64,000 nt of DNA from contig NC_082421.1 in the NCBI RefSeq assembly GCF_004011695.2, positions 248,001 to 312,000 of the forward strand. Reading direction: 5' to 3'. The notes beneath the pieces were generated by a model. That model was not told where the DNA came from and ran no database searches. It saw only the letters and a program-made list of their open reading frames with translations. Every line of letters begins with the position of its first letter. Position 1 is the first letter of the stretch. A program made the position numbers and the translations under genes. Below, in pieces: positions 43,132-55,105 of this stretch. This stretch comes from Ascochyta rabiei (Eukaryota; Ascomycota; Dothideomycetes; Pleosporales; Didymellaceae).

Positions 43132-46100
43132 CTAGGCATAGTATCTCGGCTCATTGAACACGTGGTATCTGTGGCCTCTTACGCCCTCGCCCTTGAACAA
43201 GTCCGGGAACCTGAGGCCCGGCGCGACCTGGCTCTCGTGGATGAGCTCGTGTCCGTTCTCGGGCTGGTCGACGACGAACTTGCCGACCTGTGTGGGGTGC
43301 GTTAGTGGTTCGGTTCTACACGGAACAGAATTGAAAAAGAGAAGATAGGAACGTACCTGCAGCTCTGTGTCTGTGATTGTGTGTCTGCTCACCCGCGCGT
43401 ATCCCGTGCGCTTCAGGCCCTTGTACAGAATGTACTCGCACCACCTGTCCCAGTCGGTGGGGTCGATATCCTTCATGTCGCTCTTAGCGCCGACGTACGT
43501 GTTGTAGTTGCCCTCGCCCGGCTTAATGACCAGGTACGAGAGCAGGATGGCCGGGCGTGGCGTGGCTTTCATGCGCTCGGCCAGGTACTCGCTCTGCAGC
43601 CGGCGGTCTTCCGGATCTTCTTCCTGGCCCGAGTGGAAGACGAAGATGTCGACGAGGGTGCCGTACGCGTCGATGGTGGCTTCGATCGCGGGCGCTAGCT
43701 CGCCCACAGGAGAAGGGAGGAGATGGTGCGTTGAGTTCACGATCGGGAACTTGGAAAGCAGCGCCGAGCCCCAAGTGTGCTTATTTGGACCCGGACCAAA
43801 GTCGACGTACATACCCAGATCTTCAGCAAGGAATTGGGTGCTGTCTCGGTTGCCCATGATGATGCGCTGGAGGTCAGATTCGAGGAGGCCAATGACATCG
43901 ACTTCGAGCTCTTTGATCAGGTCGCGCATGCGGTACTCGGACGACCACATGTCGTTGTCGAGAGAAAAGTGGATTGTCCAGATGCCAGCTGTGATAGACT
44001 TGGTCTCGGGATGGTAAGGTTTGTAGTCGTAGGATGGGAAGCGGAGGAAGGCGGTTGCAATAGCGAGAAGCTCGAGGAAGCCGAGGACGTACAGGTAGTA
44101 CGAGCGCTGCCTGCTTGCAGCAGCAGTAACAGCAGGCTTGCCCTTGTAGCTCTTCAGAGCAGGTGGCTGAGCAGAAAGACTGAAGATACCTGCGCCGATG
44201 AGGAGCATCATGGTGGTCATGACCCAGTCAGTGCGTTCACGGACGAGATGACCACCAGGGACAAAAGCGTAGGCGACGACCCAAACGTGGAAAAGGACCA
44301 TGAAGTTGTAGACTAAGAAGCCGAGACCGAAAGTCTTAGCTGGGGAGTGGCGAGCGGCCTGAGAAATGAGGGCTGGAGCGACAGCCATTGTGTAGACAGC
44401 CGTGATCAGTGCTCCATAGTATCCAGTCCAGTGCTTTGAAGTGGTCAAAACGGCAGCGCCAATGGAGCCTACGCCGTAGAACGCCCACGAGCGTGACAAG
44501 CTTGGTGCAAACAGACCAACTATGAGTCCGAGACCCATAGCCAGCAGAGTGACCGCACCGTGGGGAACGGCAAGCGGGCCTCGGACAGGATAACCTTCCC
44601 ACACCCACGAAATCATGGTACTGGAGTCCGACAACAAGGAGTGCATAGCGAAGAAGAGGCCCGCAAGGCCGAAAGCGGAGAGGGTGGAGGAACCCTTGGT
44701 AGGACCAGGGGCGGGCAAGTCAGCGCCAGAGCTAGCAGTACCCCTTGTGGACCACAGGATAGCAATGACAGCAACAGCAAGGCCAGTCTTGTTCCAGCCA
44801 CCGTTTGCCTCATGCATAATTGGCCAGATAGGGTTGTTTGTGTAGAAGGCGAACTTGGCGACGCTAGACGCAATCAAACCAAGAGAAAACGCCGAGATCC
44901 TTGCCTCTAACCGATGAGGCTGTGATCTCTCTCCGTAGAAGGTTGCAGCCCAGGACAGGCAAGCCATCCAAACACCGAAGCCAGCTGAAAAGAGACGGTT
45001 TTCGGGGGACTTGGCGAGGAAAGAGAGTAGCCCGGAGAGCGATAGCAGGTGACAAATCCGGACATGGCGAACAATGAGGAAGCGGAGCGATCGTACGCAG
45101 AGCAGGAACGGAGAGATGGTGCTCATGACCATGACTTCGTAGCCTGAGATACCCATGTGCCAGAGGGGGAAGTCTGGAAAGTTAGTTTTGGAATTTTGTA
45201 GCAGAGTGAATGCACTCACACCAGACACACACCCCAAGAGCAGTCAGCATGGACCAGAAGACAAACTGGTATTGTTAGTTTTATCGTTGGCGAGGTTTTG
45301 TGACAGACTTGCCCCCGTGTAAACATCGGCGGCCGCATCGAGGAAGCCAGCCCAGGAAAAAGCACCGGAGAAGACAGTGCCGATCTCCTTGTCCTTTCTG
45401 CACAAGCATTAGTATAGCAACGGTAAGGGAGGCCTGAAAGACGTACTCTTTCTCAAGGACGGCGTCGGAAATGGCTTTGTTGCCAGCACTAGAAGAGACA
45501 GCAGATCAGAAGAGGTCGTGGAACATTTGCATTCGTGAGGGGCGTCTATCTATATCGGGAGCCGTGGAACGTACCCGCGAGATACACCTCGGACATCCTT
45601 CACAACGATTTCAAAGTTGGCAAACTCAATCATGGTGACTGCGTCGAATGCTACATCGAGCAGAACAAGTGACCATTCGAAGAAGGCGTAGATGGTGTAG
45701 GCTGTAGGTGGTCAATCCGGGTCTAGAAGCCGGTGTAGCTGTGACATACCTCCAGGAATGCGGTGCACTTTGTGTTGAATGAAGAAGTAAACGAGTGGCA
45801 CCAGTGTGGCGAAGAAGGAGCCGGCAAAGAGCTTCCTGTATTTGATAGCGGTGGGGTTGCGAGGGCTCAGGGCGAAGCAGCCGAGGGTCCACGGCAGGGT
45901 AGCCACCAGATATGAGATCATGAAGATGTCGTGCCAGTCATGGTCGTCAGTCGAGGTTACGTATGTCCATCCTCCACAGGTCAGTGTTCGGAAGATACCC
46001 ACGCCAGCGACGAGTTTAGGGAGGGTCGAGTTTGGTCGGCGTGTGAGGATGTACCAGAGGCCCACGAGGGCGAGCCGAGGACCTGATCACGGTAAGCTTT

Positions 46101-46580
46101 CGCCTTGGAGGGTTGTGCGAAGTGGTACCGGAGGTGAGGGCGATGAAGAGCATGAAGACGGATCGCTCGGGATAGCGGTCGCCAATGGTGGCAGAGACGG
46201 AAGGAAACCATTCCTCGGGGTAGCCCTGCGTAGTTGTTGGTATGACGCAGATTCCCAGTGGTGGAGAGTACTGACTGCAATCTCATTCTGGACAATCTTG
46301 TGGTAATGCAGCCACCTGTATGTGCTCAGTCACGGTTGGGAGATGTTGATGGAGGGGGTGGGTTTACATTCCAACGATGAGGGCACCGAGGAAGGCAGCT
46401 TGGAGGGATCAGCAGAGCCAGGCGAGATTGCAGCATCAGAATATACCATAGGCCATAGCCGTGTGCGTGTATGACACCCACTTCCCATTGAACTGTTTGC
46501 TGTGAGCTTGCGGAGAGCTGCGGAGGTGCGAGAGCACCCACTGACGCGATTGTGTCGCCATCTCTGGACTTGGGCGCCAT
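43132..46580 (-). CDS. CWH43: CWH43, GPI-anchor lipid remodelling protein
   Basis: Twelve exons traced on the minus strand: 46580-46542, 46492-46447, 46398-46368, 46315-46276, 46225-46129, 46082-45750, 45701-45575, 45488-45447, 45397-45313, 45265-45220, 45173-43357, 43287-43132. Total 952 residues, phases consistent. The first half is a multi-pass Frag1/DRAM/Sfk1-like region ([32 protein letters not shown]); a second helix bundle follows; the C-terminal third is an EEP-fold domain ([37 protein letters not shown]). Yeast Cwh43 exchanges GPI diacylglycerol for ceramide in the ER. Intron 9 (45312-45266) starts with GC rather than GT (GCAAGT). Confidence 0.93.
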
Positions 46581-46929
46581 GGCGAGTCAATTGGGAGCAC
46601 GGCGCGTGTGTGGCCCAGACACGAAACGAAGGAAGAAGGAAGAGAGAAGAAGGGAGAGAGAAGAAGGAAGAAGGAAGAAGGCGAAAGGCGAAAGAGCGGC
46701 AGTGCAAGAGAGCGGCAGTGCCAATGCAGACGACACACGACCGTCTCCTGAAGCATCTGAGGTCAGGGTTCTGCCCGCTGCTCACTGGACATCACCGCGG
46801 GCCAAGCCGGCGTCCTGATTGGCTGGTGGGGCCGCAACTTTTTTGCGAGAGCGAGCGCCGTTGCTTGTGCTCGGACGACAAGAACCGAGAACGAGAAGCA
46901 CAACACCGCGATACCGTGACACCGCGACC
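46581..46929. promoter_or_regulatory. Bidirectional promoter CWH43 / UTP6
   Basis: 349 bp between divergent start codons, with a GAAGAAGGAA purine tract (about 46627-46690) and an AGAGCGGCAGTGC duplication (about 46692-46722). Confidence 0.5.
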
Positions 46930-48325
46930 ATGGCAGGCCCCAGTGACAAGGCGCGCTTCTATCTGGAACAGGGCGCGACGGAGCTCAACGAGCTTGAGCG
47001 CAAGAAAATCTTCACCAGGGTGAGCGTCCAGCACAGCGCCGCGCCAGACCAGGAACCGTACTAATGCCTCGCAGGAAGAGATCAAGTCGATAGCCAAGAA
47101 GCGCTCAGACTTCGAGCACATCATCAACGCCAGAGGCGCGCACCCCACTGACTACATGCGCTACATTGAATTCGAGAAGAACATCGACGCGCTCCGCCAG
47201 AAACGAATCAAGCGACTCGGCATACGGCACAAGGGCGCCGGACAGCGAAGCATCTACTTCCTCTACAACCGCGCCACCAAGAAGTTCTCGGGCGACCTGA
47301 CGCTATGGCTGCACTACATCGACTTTGCGCGCAAGGACAAGGCCTACAGGCGCCTCAGCGACATCTTCACCTCCGTCGTCCGCCTGCACCCCACCAAGCC
47401 CGAGCTCTGGACCCTTGCCGCAAACTACTTCATCGACTCCCAGGCGGACATCACCAACGCGAGGAGCTACATGCAGCGAGGCCTGAGGTTCTGCAAGAAC
47501 TCGGAGCACATGTGGCTGGACTACGCCAAGCTGGAGACCATTTACGTGGGCAAGATTGCAGGTCGAAGGAAGATCCTGGGTCTGGACGTCGACCGCACGA
47601 AGAAGCAGCAGACTGGCGGCGGCGACGACACCGACACCGACATGATTGCGCTGCCTGACGTCACGGCAGAAGACATCAACCCGAGTTTGAAGCAGGACGA
47701 CGGCGTCGACGAGCTGGCTCTACAGAATCTGGCCTCGGCGCCAGTCCTGACAGGTGCGATCCCTCTGGCCATCTTCGACTCGGCCATGAAGCAATTCCAG
47801 AACAGGCCCAAGGTCGTGCAAAAGTTCTTCGACATGTTTGCCGAGTTCGATCAATTGGCATGCATCCCGCGCATTCTGCAGCATGTGCTGGGTTACCTGC
47901 AGCAGACCCACCCTCAGGCCGTGGAAAACGCAATCTGCACGTTCCGCATGCAGCTCTTCGGCCAGTACCCTGGTAGCCCAGAGTTCCCCGTCGTACTGGG
48001 CGATGCGTTGGATGGTGTTAGTTCGGCCATCGACAAATACCCAAGTGAAGCTTCCCGGCTGGCAGAGGTTGCTGTTCGCCAGCTTCTGACTATCCAAACA
48101 TCATCAGCGGACATCGACCCCGCTCTGCAAAAGGCAATCAGATCGACTCTCCGCAAATACGTGAAGGCGCTAGGAGGCACCGATGGTGACAAGATCGCAA
48201 CTTTGGCCAGAACGCTGGTGCACGAAGGAAGGAGAGACGATGCAAAGGCGTTGATCGCACCGAGCATAAAGGTCTGGGCTACGCACGAAGAATTGCAGGA
48301 GCTGAGAGCAGCGTTGGAAACATGA
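46930..48325 (+). CDS. UTP6: UTP6, U3 snoRNP / SSU processome component
   Basis: Exons 46930-47019 and 47075-48325 (GTGAGC..CGCAG, branch TACTAAT), 446 residues. The N-terminus (ARFYLEQGATELNELERKKIF, AKKRSDFEHIINARG, DYMRYIEFEKNIDALRQKR) is diagnostic of UTP6. HAT (half-a-TPR) repeats follow (TLWLHYIDFARKDKAYRRL, LWTLAANYFID, HMWLDYAKLE). UTP6 belongs to the UTP-B subcomplex of the nucleolar small-subunit processome required for 18S rRNA maturation. Length matches the family. Convergent with the mitochondrial release-factor gene, 231 nt apart. Confidence 0.94.
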
Positions 48326-48556
48326 AAAGTGTCAGAAGACTAGGCATACTAAGCGCACCCTGCCTACTGTCACTTGGACAAGTGATTGGACCGCACGCCA
48401 GAGCCTCACCGCTGCTGCTACACGAGGACGATTGTGGGTTTTACGACGGCAGTCTTTGCACAGAGTTTGACTACGTCATCTGCAATGGTACTGTGTACTA
48501 CGCCCGACGAGCCGAAGCACACTATCTCTTTGGGGTCAATACACCCCTCGGGCATC

Positions 48557-49278
48557 TTAGTCATCTCCGCGGCCTCTTCTCGAACTCTTCTTGGCGCTTT
48601 GCTGCTTCTTACTTTTCAATCGGCGCTCGTTGTCGGCCTTTTGTCTGCGCTGAGGTCAGTGCTTGAGCCGTAAGCCTCGACATGAGCCGATTCCTCACAG
48701 ATTTTTGACATGGCGCATCTGCTCCGCAGACGTCTCCTTTGGGACGGCAACGTGCCCGGCCTCGACAATGGCATCGTACAGTCGCTTGTAGCAGCTGTGA
48801 GCGTTGTCGTTCTGCTTGCGACTATCGTCTGCCTGGACTATGATGTCGTTCGACTTGGCCGCAACGTAGCGCGAGCGGCCGATTTCCTCATGGAGAGCCG
48901 TGGGGACGTGATTCAGGAGCGCACCGAGAGGTACTCTCAAAGTAGCTTTAGAATTGACTCTTTGGATTCATGTTCAGTATAGCGCGCCATTATCTGCTCG
49001 GGATGAAATCGGTCTCACTTGTTCACGTTCTGTCCGCCCGGGCCGGAAGACCTGCTGAAACTCAATTCGCCAATCGTCTTCAGTGGAATCACGTCTGCAT
49101 GCAGCGCTGCGAGCCACGCCCGTGCCTTTTGCAGCTCCTCGTCAGTGACGGCGCTGCTGCTGCTGCTGCTGCTGCTGCCTCCGCCGCCACGAGCTGACAG
49201 CCACCTGGGTTGCACAGCTTGCGGGGTTCTCGTGATGGCAATGAATATGACTCCAGGGCGACAGGGAAAAAATGGCAT
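48557..49278 (-). CDS. Mitochondrial peptidyl-tRNA hydrolase / release factor, ICT1-type
   Basis: Three exons (49278-49019, 48959-48699, 48644-48557) give 202 residues; all joins keep phase. The catalytic loop GGQ sits in SFSRSSGPGGQNVNKVNSKA, the RF-1 domain signature, and the tail is a Lys/Arg-rich helix (SKKQQSAKKSSRRGRG) as in ICT1/YaeJ proteins, which use it to enter the empty mRNA channel of stalled ribosomes. The N-terminus is a basic, Arg-containing presequence. There is no codon-recognition domain. It therefore probably rescues stalled mitoribosomes. A run of eight Ser from CTG/CAG-type repeats precedes the domain. Confidence 0.9.
49152..49178. repeat. CTG/CAG trinucleotide repeat
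   Basis: Nine GCT/CTG triplets, encoding the poly-Ser tract (AGC codons) of the ICT1-like protein on the minus strand. Confidence 0.9.
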
Positions 49279-49774
49279 GTTTTGTTGGTCACGGTGAGTT
49301 CACGTCCAGGTCGGAGCTCCCTGCGCCAGCCACTAGTGCGCTCATGTGATCTCCGTAGTGTGCAGAAGCTCTAGGAAAAGCCGTGTGAAGACAGACGTGC
49401 GCGGCCAGCTCTCCCCACTCGGCCCAACTACCACTGCTGCTGCTGCATCGCGCCTTCCTGTTCTCATCTGCCCTCTTGCCACCTCATTGTATGACTGCAC
49501 CGCGACCGTCGTCTTTCTATCTGATCTCGACGCCTGCTGCTGCTGCTCTAACCTTGTCTCTGCACATCTACTAGCTACCTCCCAGCCCCACTTTCACAGC
49601 AGCTCCAGCTTGCCTCTCTGGCGCGAGTTGCAAAAACCTCTGCACAATTTACTGCCGCCAGCGCTGCCAGCGCTGCCAGTCCTGCTGCGACGAGTGCTCC
49701 GTACATGCCCTGAGTTGACCACCCCATTCAAACCCATCACCTGTGTTGCGGCACTACGCGCCGGCTTCGCATAC
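49279..49774. promoter_or_regulatory. Bidirectional promoter ICT1-like / NAB3-like
   Basis: 496 bp between divergent ATGs. The NAB3 frame is open through it back to 49346 but translates CTG-rich leader sequence; no family match, so treated as 5' UTR. Confidence 0.5.
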
Positions 49775-52379
49775 ATGACCTACAGTCCACCACAGCAAGC
49801 AGAGCATATCCGTCACCAACAACTGACCCCCGAGTCGCCGCGCCCTCAACAAGTTCCCTCGCCCGCGAACATTCCCATCCTGAGCCTTGACAAGCAGATG
49901 GACCCTGTCTTTGACGAGTCTGCCTACCACACCCAGAATGCCACTCCCGCGCCGCAGTACCCGTCCGCCGCGTCGCACACACTGAACGTCCCTACCAACC
50001 CTGCACCGCACTTTGCCGACCACTCGCACGCATCGGGCTTCCAAAGTGTAGACGCGCAGTCCGCTGGGAGCTATGCGCCGACGGGAGCGCCCTCTCCGGC
50101 ATACAGCGGCGCCCCAGGTACGCAGACGCAAGATACCTCTTCAATCCAGAATTACTCTGTCTCGCACCAAGCAGCCGCTTCGTCCACCCATGATGCGCAA
50201 GTGGGCTCCTCCCAGGACCACTCTGCGTATCCATTTGCCCATAACAATGCGTACCCCGCCCAGCCGGCTCCCGTCCAGTCTGCCCAAGGCGCTCACTATC
50301 AGACTGAGGCCAATGCTGGCGGCAATGTTGACGTACAAGCCTTGTTGGATTCTTTGACGTCTTCTGCAAACGATGTGCCATCCGGCCACTATGCTTCTCA
50401 AATGCCACTCCAGTCAGCCCAGCCGCAAGGCAGCGCCTCCGCTTCTCTCCCCCAGCCGGCGTCCAACCTCCCTCCTCGACCACCGGCGCAGGAGAAGCCC
50501 GCCACACATCCCAACTATAATCCCAGCGATGATATTAGGTCATATCATCCTGGCAGCCAGATGCCGTCTAACACACAGCAGCGCGGCAACGGGCAGTCCC
50601 AAGCCCCAAACTCAGGAGGCCAGCAGTCGTCTGTGACGTCACGACAAGGAGCTCAGAGTCCAGCTGCGCCGGGGCCCGGTCAACGGCATGGAGGACGTAG
50701 CGAGACACCGGATGATGAGGATGTTCGATGGGGGCCGGAGGTGAACAGGCTGTATGAGGCGTTCCTCGAACAGGAAAGGAAGTTTGTCACAGAGGGCCAG
50801 TGGGATCAGTTTCCAATGGGTTCGCGCCTGTTTATCGGTAAGCATGCCCAATCTCTCATCATCTCTAACTTCTCTAACTCGCGCTAGGCAATCTCCCGAC
50901 CGAGAAAGTTACGAAGCGCGACATCTACCATCGATTCTATCGACACGGCAAGCTTGCACAGATCTCGATCAAGCAAGCCTACGGCTTCGTCCAATTCCTC
51001 GATGCAGAATCATGTCGAAGAGCATTAGACACAGAGCAGGGACAGGCAGTGCGCGGTAGGAAGATGCGTGAGTAGAGTGGGTTCTTACCAAGTAGTCTCC
51101 TGCTGACCACTACAGACCTGGAGATCTCGAAGCCTCAGCGCAATACAAAGAAGGCAGAACCGCAGGCGAACAACGGGCCTCGACGACGTTCACGATCTCC
51201 CGACTATACAAGGGGTGGTGCAGGGCTTGGCCGAGATGGACGCTATGGTGGACCACACAGCTCTCAGTCGCCAAGGGACCGAGACAGGCGCTTCCGCGAC
51301 AGAGACGACTACCGTCCCATGCGCTCGCCTTCACCTCGCGGCCCACCACGAGGAATGCGATCAAGAGACAGGAGTCGCGACAGGTACGACGGCCGGTACC
51401 GTAGCCGATCACGGACGCCGCCTCGTCGATACAGGAGTCCATCACCCAGGCGCGACCCTGACGACGACTTGGGACTACCCCGCAGGCCTCCACACGAGGT
51501 ACCTGACGTCCAGGTCCTCGCACTCAACGAAGGGCTACCTCGGTTGGTGTTACTTTTCCTTCAGTTGAGACTTTGGTGCTGACTCCCACAGTGATTTCAT
51601 TCGATATGTCGAAGACACGTTCCGCACCCAAAACTTACGTATCAACGTCCTTATCATGAGCCCTCGTCTTCCCGAAGCTGCAGTTGTGCGCAGGCAGATC
51701 ATTGAAGGTGTTCTGGCTATCGTAAGACTCGACACAGGATCGCTCGCCAAAGGCAAGGTCAATGTGCAGGTCTTCGATCGACGCGGTGGTGCTGGCAACG
51801 TTCAGTTCAACGGCAAGTCCTGCTCTATCAGTGGCCAATCAAATGCTAACCGTCGTAGAATATGCCGACCTTGACATTGTCACCGCTGCTATGCTTATCA
51901 ACAACGCGAAGCAGACCGCACAAGCAGTCCAACCCGTCATGCCTGCATACGGCTATAACCCGCCTGTGACGCAGTACGCGCAACCTACGCCCGGCTCATT
52001 TCCTCCTGCGCCTGCTGCCCAGCCCAACAACATCTCCAACATCATCTCCTCTCTCGACCCAAGTACGCTCTCGCAGTTACTTGGCGCCATGTCACAGCAA
52101 ACCGGCATGACGCAAAATTCTCAGCCCACACCTGGTATCAGCGCAGACCTCGCACGCCTCCTTGCTCAGGTATCTACTCCTGCCCAGACTCCCGGCTTCA
52201 TTACTCCTGCCCAGCCACAAACCCCCCAGCTTGGTCAGCCGCAATACTCGGCTCTTGCCGCCATGCTCGGTGGACAGGCACAGCCCACCGCTCAACCTGC
52301 TCAGACGCCGACACAGCAAGCTGGAGCTGCTCCTGATATGAAAGAGATCATGGCACAGTTGGCCAAGTACCAGCGCTAA
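49775..52379 (+). CDS. NAB3: NAB3-like nuclear RNA-binding protein
   Basis: Five exons (49775-50837, 50888-51067, 51116-51542, 51592-51812, 51859-52379), 803 residues with consistent phases. The N-terminal 330 residues are Gln/Ser/Pro-rich; a charged helix follows (EVNRLYEAFLEQERKF). The RRM is at about 351-418, with RNP2 LFIGNL and RNP1-like AYGFVQF. Then an RS/RD-rich stretch (RSRSRTPPRRYRSPSPRRD), an alpha/beta domain (DFIRYVEDTFRTQNLRINVL) and a Gln-rich tail ending in a short helix (MKEIMAQLAKYQR). Yeast Nab3 acts with Nrd1 in termination and decay of non-coding RNA. Intron 4 uses a GC donor (GCAAGT at 51813). Confidence 0.85.
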
Positions 52380-53189
52380 ATGGCTTGTCTTTTGCGTATC
52401 TAATTGACACATCGCAGTGCCAATGGTGCGACATTGTTGCCCTTTGCTGACCTCCCCGGCGGCCTCTTCCTGCTCCTGATGATTCCAAAGGTCTCGCCAG
52501 CTCCCGATCTCGAGGCGAGTCTTATCAAGAATGACGGCACTGCGCATCCGTGCAAGATCGTCTGACCCACCGTTGCCAGATGCTGTCAATTTCTGAGGCT
52601 TTCTGAGGCTTTGCATCTGATTCATCTTGTACCCTTTGGTCTCATGCTTCGATCTGCTCTCACCACCTTATGGGATCACTACCTGTCCACTTCCTGCATT
52701 GCGCGGTCCTTGTTTCATCGCTCTGTTGCTCAATCGTTGTCTCTCTGTTTGGCGTTCTACCAGCCTGGCGATAACCATCGATCGAGCGTTATACCTCATT
52801 TCTGCCACTCACATGGTTGTCCGTGTTGCTGTGCGACATCGCTTGTTGATCTCGCAAGGCAACGTTGGCATTCGCATGCACTGGCGACCATGTGTATTGT
52901 CCTTTTCTGTGTGTTTAGCGAGCGTTGCATATATCTTATCTAGACGGTTGTAAGTCCCGCGCAGGCGAAACGGAGTCTGAAAAAAAGATTGCTTTCATTT
53001 CCAAACCCCGTTCTATGCAATTGGACGCACCTTTACAGCATGACGCGTGAAGCACTTGGTGTCCTCAATACGGCCTAGTGTAAGTGATGATGTCGCGTTC
53101 GCGTATCGTTGACAGGGGTTTGGACATTTGTCGGGGCCGCGGATTAAAACGTCACTCATTAATACGCCGAAATGCGTTCGCTATATTGC
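52380..53189. other. 3' region of NAB3 and spacer before transposon
   Basis: No gene. C/T-rich, with short ORFs lacking features; likely 3' UTR followed by spacer. Confidence 0.55.
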
Positions 53190-53191
53190 TA

Positions 53192-53238
53192 ACGTAAGCG
53201 GTAAGCGAGTCGCTCGGGCAAGCAAGTCGCTCACCTTT
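53192..53238 (+). repeat. Left terminal inverted repeat
   Basis: Starts directly after TA at 53190-53191. Matches the reverse complement of the right end at 46 of 47 positions. Confidence 0.93.
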
Positions 53239-53859
53239 TCAAGCCTTAGACCTTTGCAACACTATAACTCAACACCACAACGTCGTACTGTAGCTTATAG
53301 TACGTTAAATTAATCTAATTAGTCTACAGTATCTTTCTTACATGTGCGCTTGTTGTGCCCTGCCTTACTACACCTCCCACAGCGTCAAGAACCCTGTCTA
53401 CCACCACCCGTTCGCATCCTCTCCTTACGCCTCTCAGCCTTAACTAGCGCATTAGCATCCCTACGCTTAACTATCTCCTCTGCTTCTTGCTAAGATAGGG
53501 TCCTACTATGCTAGATCTGCTTCTTTTTACGTGTTTTACGCTTAGAAGCAGCTTTATTTGCTGCTTAAAGCTTAACTATCTTAGCTGCTATTAGCACCTG
53601 GGTATACACTATTATTTCAGCTCCCTTTTAAAACTGCTGCACTATCTTACAGATTAATTCTGTTAATAAACTTCTATATTCCCTGATTCTCTTTAATATC
53701 AGCATTAACTAAGCTCTAATTTCAGCAGCGTTGCTTAGTGTTTTAGGTTGCTAGGGGGTAGGCCCTGGTAGAGGTAGTGATGGCGTACAAGGCTTTACTT
53801 TAAGCCTTAATAGCACTACCTCTAGGTTATCTAGAACTAAGCCTGTTGCTTGGAAGCTT

Positions 53860-54953
53860 AATTAAATATTACTAGATAAGAACGCCTTATTAAAAACCTA
53901 ATTAAAGGCAGCTAGGAACGCTTTCTTGTTAATGTAGGTAATGTAACAGTTTGCTAAGATATTAATTTCCTTCTTATACGCCTGCTTTAATGGGGTAAAA
54001 CACCCCACATTAAGTAGCTGTAGGATGTAGGAGGTGTAAGGAGGCATACAGAGAGTAATAATCTTACTCTCCTTACACAGATTCTAGAAGGTAAGCAACT
54101 TATAGCTCTTGTGGCTATTAATAATCAGCAGCTGGTAGCTACCTACTGTCTGGGCTGTTGTGTGCTGGATGAAGTGCTTTAGCCACTCTAGGCCCAGTTC
54201 ATTCGTTGTCCAGCCATTCTTACTAATACTAATCTGCCAATCCTTTAGGTTGTAATACTAGGCTTAGTTATAGTTCTTTGCTTTAAAGATAATAAAGGGT
54301 AGGATAACCTACCCTATAGCATTAATTGCGGCAATTAACGTTGCCTATTCACAGTTGCCAGGCTGGACCTGCAATGGTCTAAGACGCCTCTTAGACGCAG
54401 TTACTACCTTAACAGACCCCCTAACACCTATCTAGAAGCCAGTCTTATTAAAGTTGTAGGTATCTTTGTCTAGGATACTATACTTAGCTTTAACGTTACG
54501 TATAAGGTTAAACTAGGGGCTAATAATAGCTAGGTTGCTGTATAGGACTCTCTAGTAATTACGCTGTCTATTTACGTAAGACTTAATCTTAGGCTTCTAG
54601 CGTATAAGGTTCCTGGCCTATTTTTCCCTAACCTGGCTACTATAACAGGCAGCTAGTAGTTAATTAGCTATTTTACGTACATAGCTAAGCGTAGGGGCAA
54701 AGCCTTATGTGTTAAGCTTCCTTATATATTGTATAATTGTGTCCTCTTCAACCCTAGTAAGCTGGGATGAGTTGGGATAGGAATCGCGTCGTGAGGTGGT
54801 TTTGGCGCGTTGGTTAGAGAGGGTCCTTTAAGGAACGTTATAGATAGCAGCAGCGCGTTGCTAGCTTAGCAACGCGTCAGATTTTATAGCTTAGATAGCA
54901 AGGACTATCCTATCCTCACGAGAAAGCAATTCGAGATCAGGTTGTTGAGACAT
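53860..54953 (-). pseudogene. Pogo/Fot1 DDE transposase remnant
   Basis: Minus-strand start at 54953 (MSQQPDLELLSREDR) leads into an HTH region interrupted by stops. Further on, the DDE domain is readable in pieces: ISKNGWTTNELGLEWLKHF, GSYQLLIINSHKSYKLL, CMPPYTSYILQLLNVGCFT and PLKQAYKKEI. Most interruptions are TAA/TAG where Gln or similar is expected and the sequence is enriched in TA, the expected scar of C-to-T change at CpA (RIP). Non-functional. The element's inverted repeats are better preserved than its interior. Confidence 0.85.
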
Positions 54954-54986
54954 TGGATGAAAGGTTGAAGGAGGTGTGATCTTGGC

Positions 54987-55033
54987 AAAGGTGAGCGACT
55001 CGCTTGCCCGAGCGACTCGCTTACCGCTTACGT
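54987..55033 (-). repeat. Right terminal inverted repeat
   Basis: Reverse complement of the left end; followed by TA at 55034-55035. Confidence 0.93.
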
Positions 55034-55105
55034 TAACACCACTCCTTGTTCAGTCGCTCTTTTTCACGCTCCATTACGAGTACCCTTGGTAGTATCAATT
55101 TCACG

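Larger units (their letters stand above)
53192..55033 (-). mobile_element. Fot1/pogo-type DNA transposon, RIP-decayed
   Basis: 1842-bp element with 47-bp terminal inverted repeats (53192-53238 and 54987-55033) beginning ACGTAAGCGGTAAGCGAGTC, one internal mismatch (position 33), flanked on both sides by TA, the target site used by Tc1/mariner/pogo elements. Size, TIR length and TA site fit the fungal Fot1/Pot2 group. The interior is strongly AT-rich compared with the neighbouring genes. Coding sense is on the minus strand. Confidence 0.93.

Noticed and set aside
43381..44316. Plus-strand ORFs within CWH43
   Set aside because: Antisense to the long CWH43 exon 11; no independent support.
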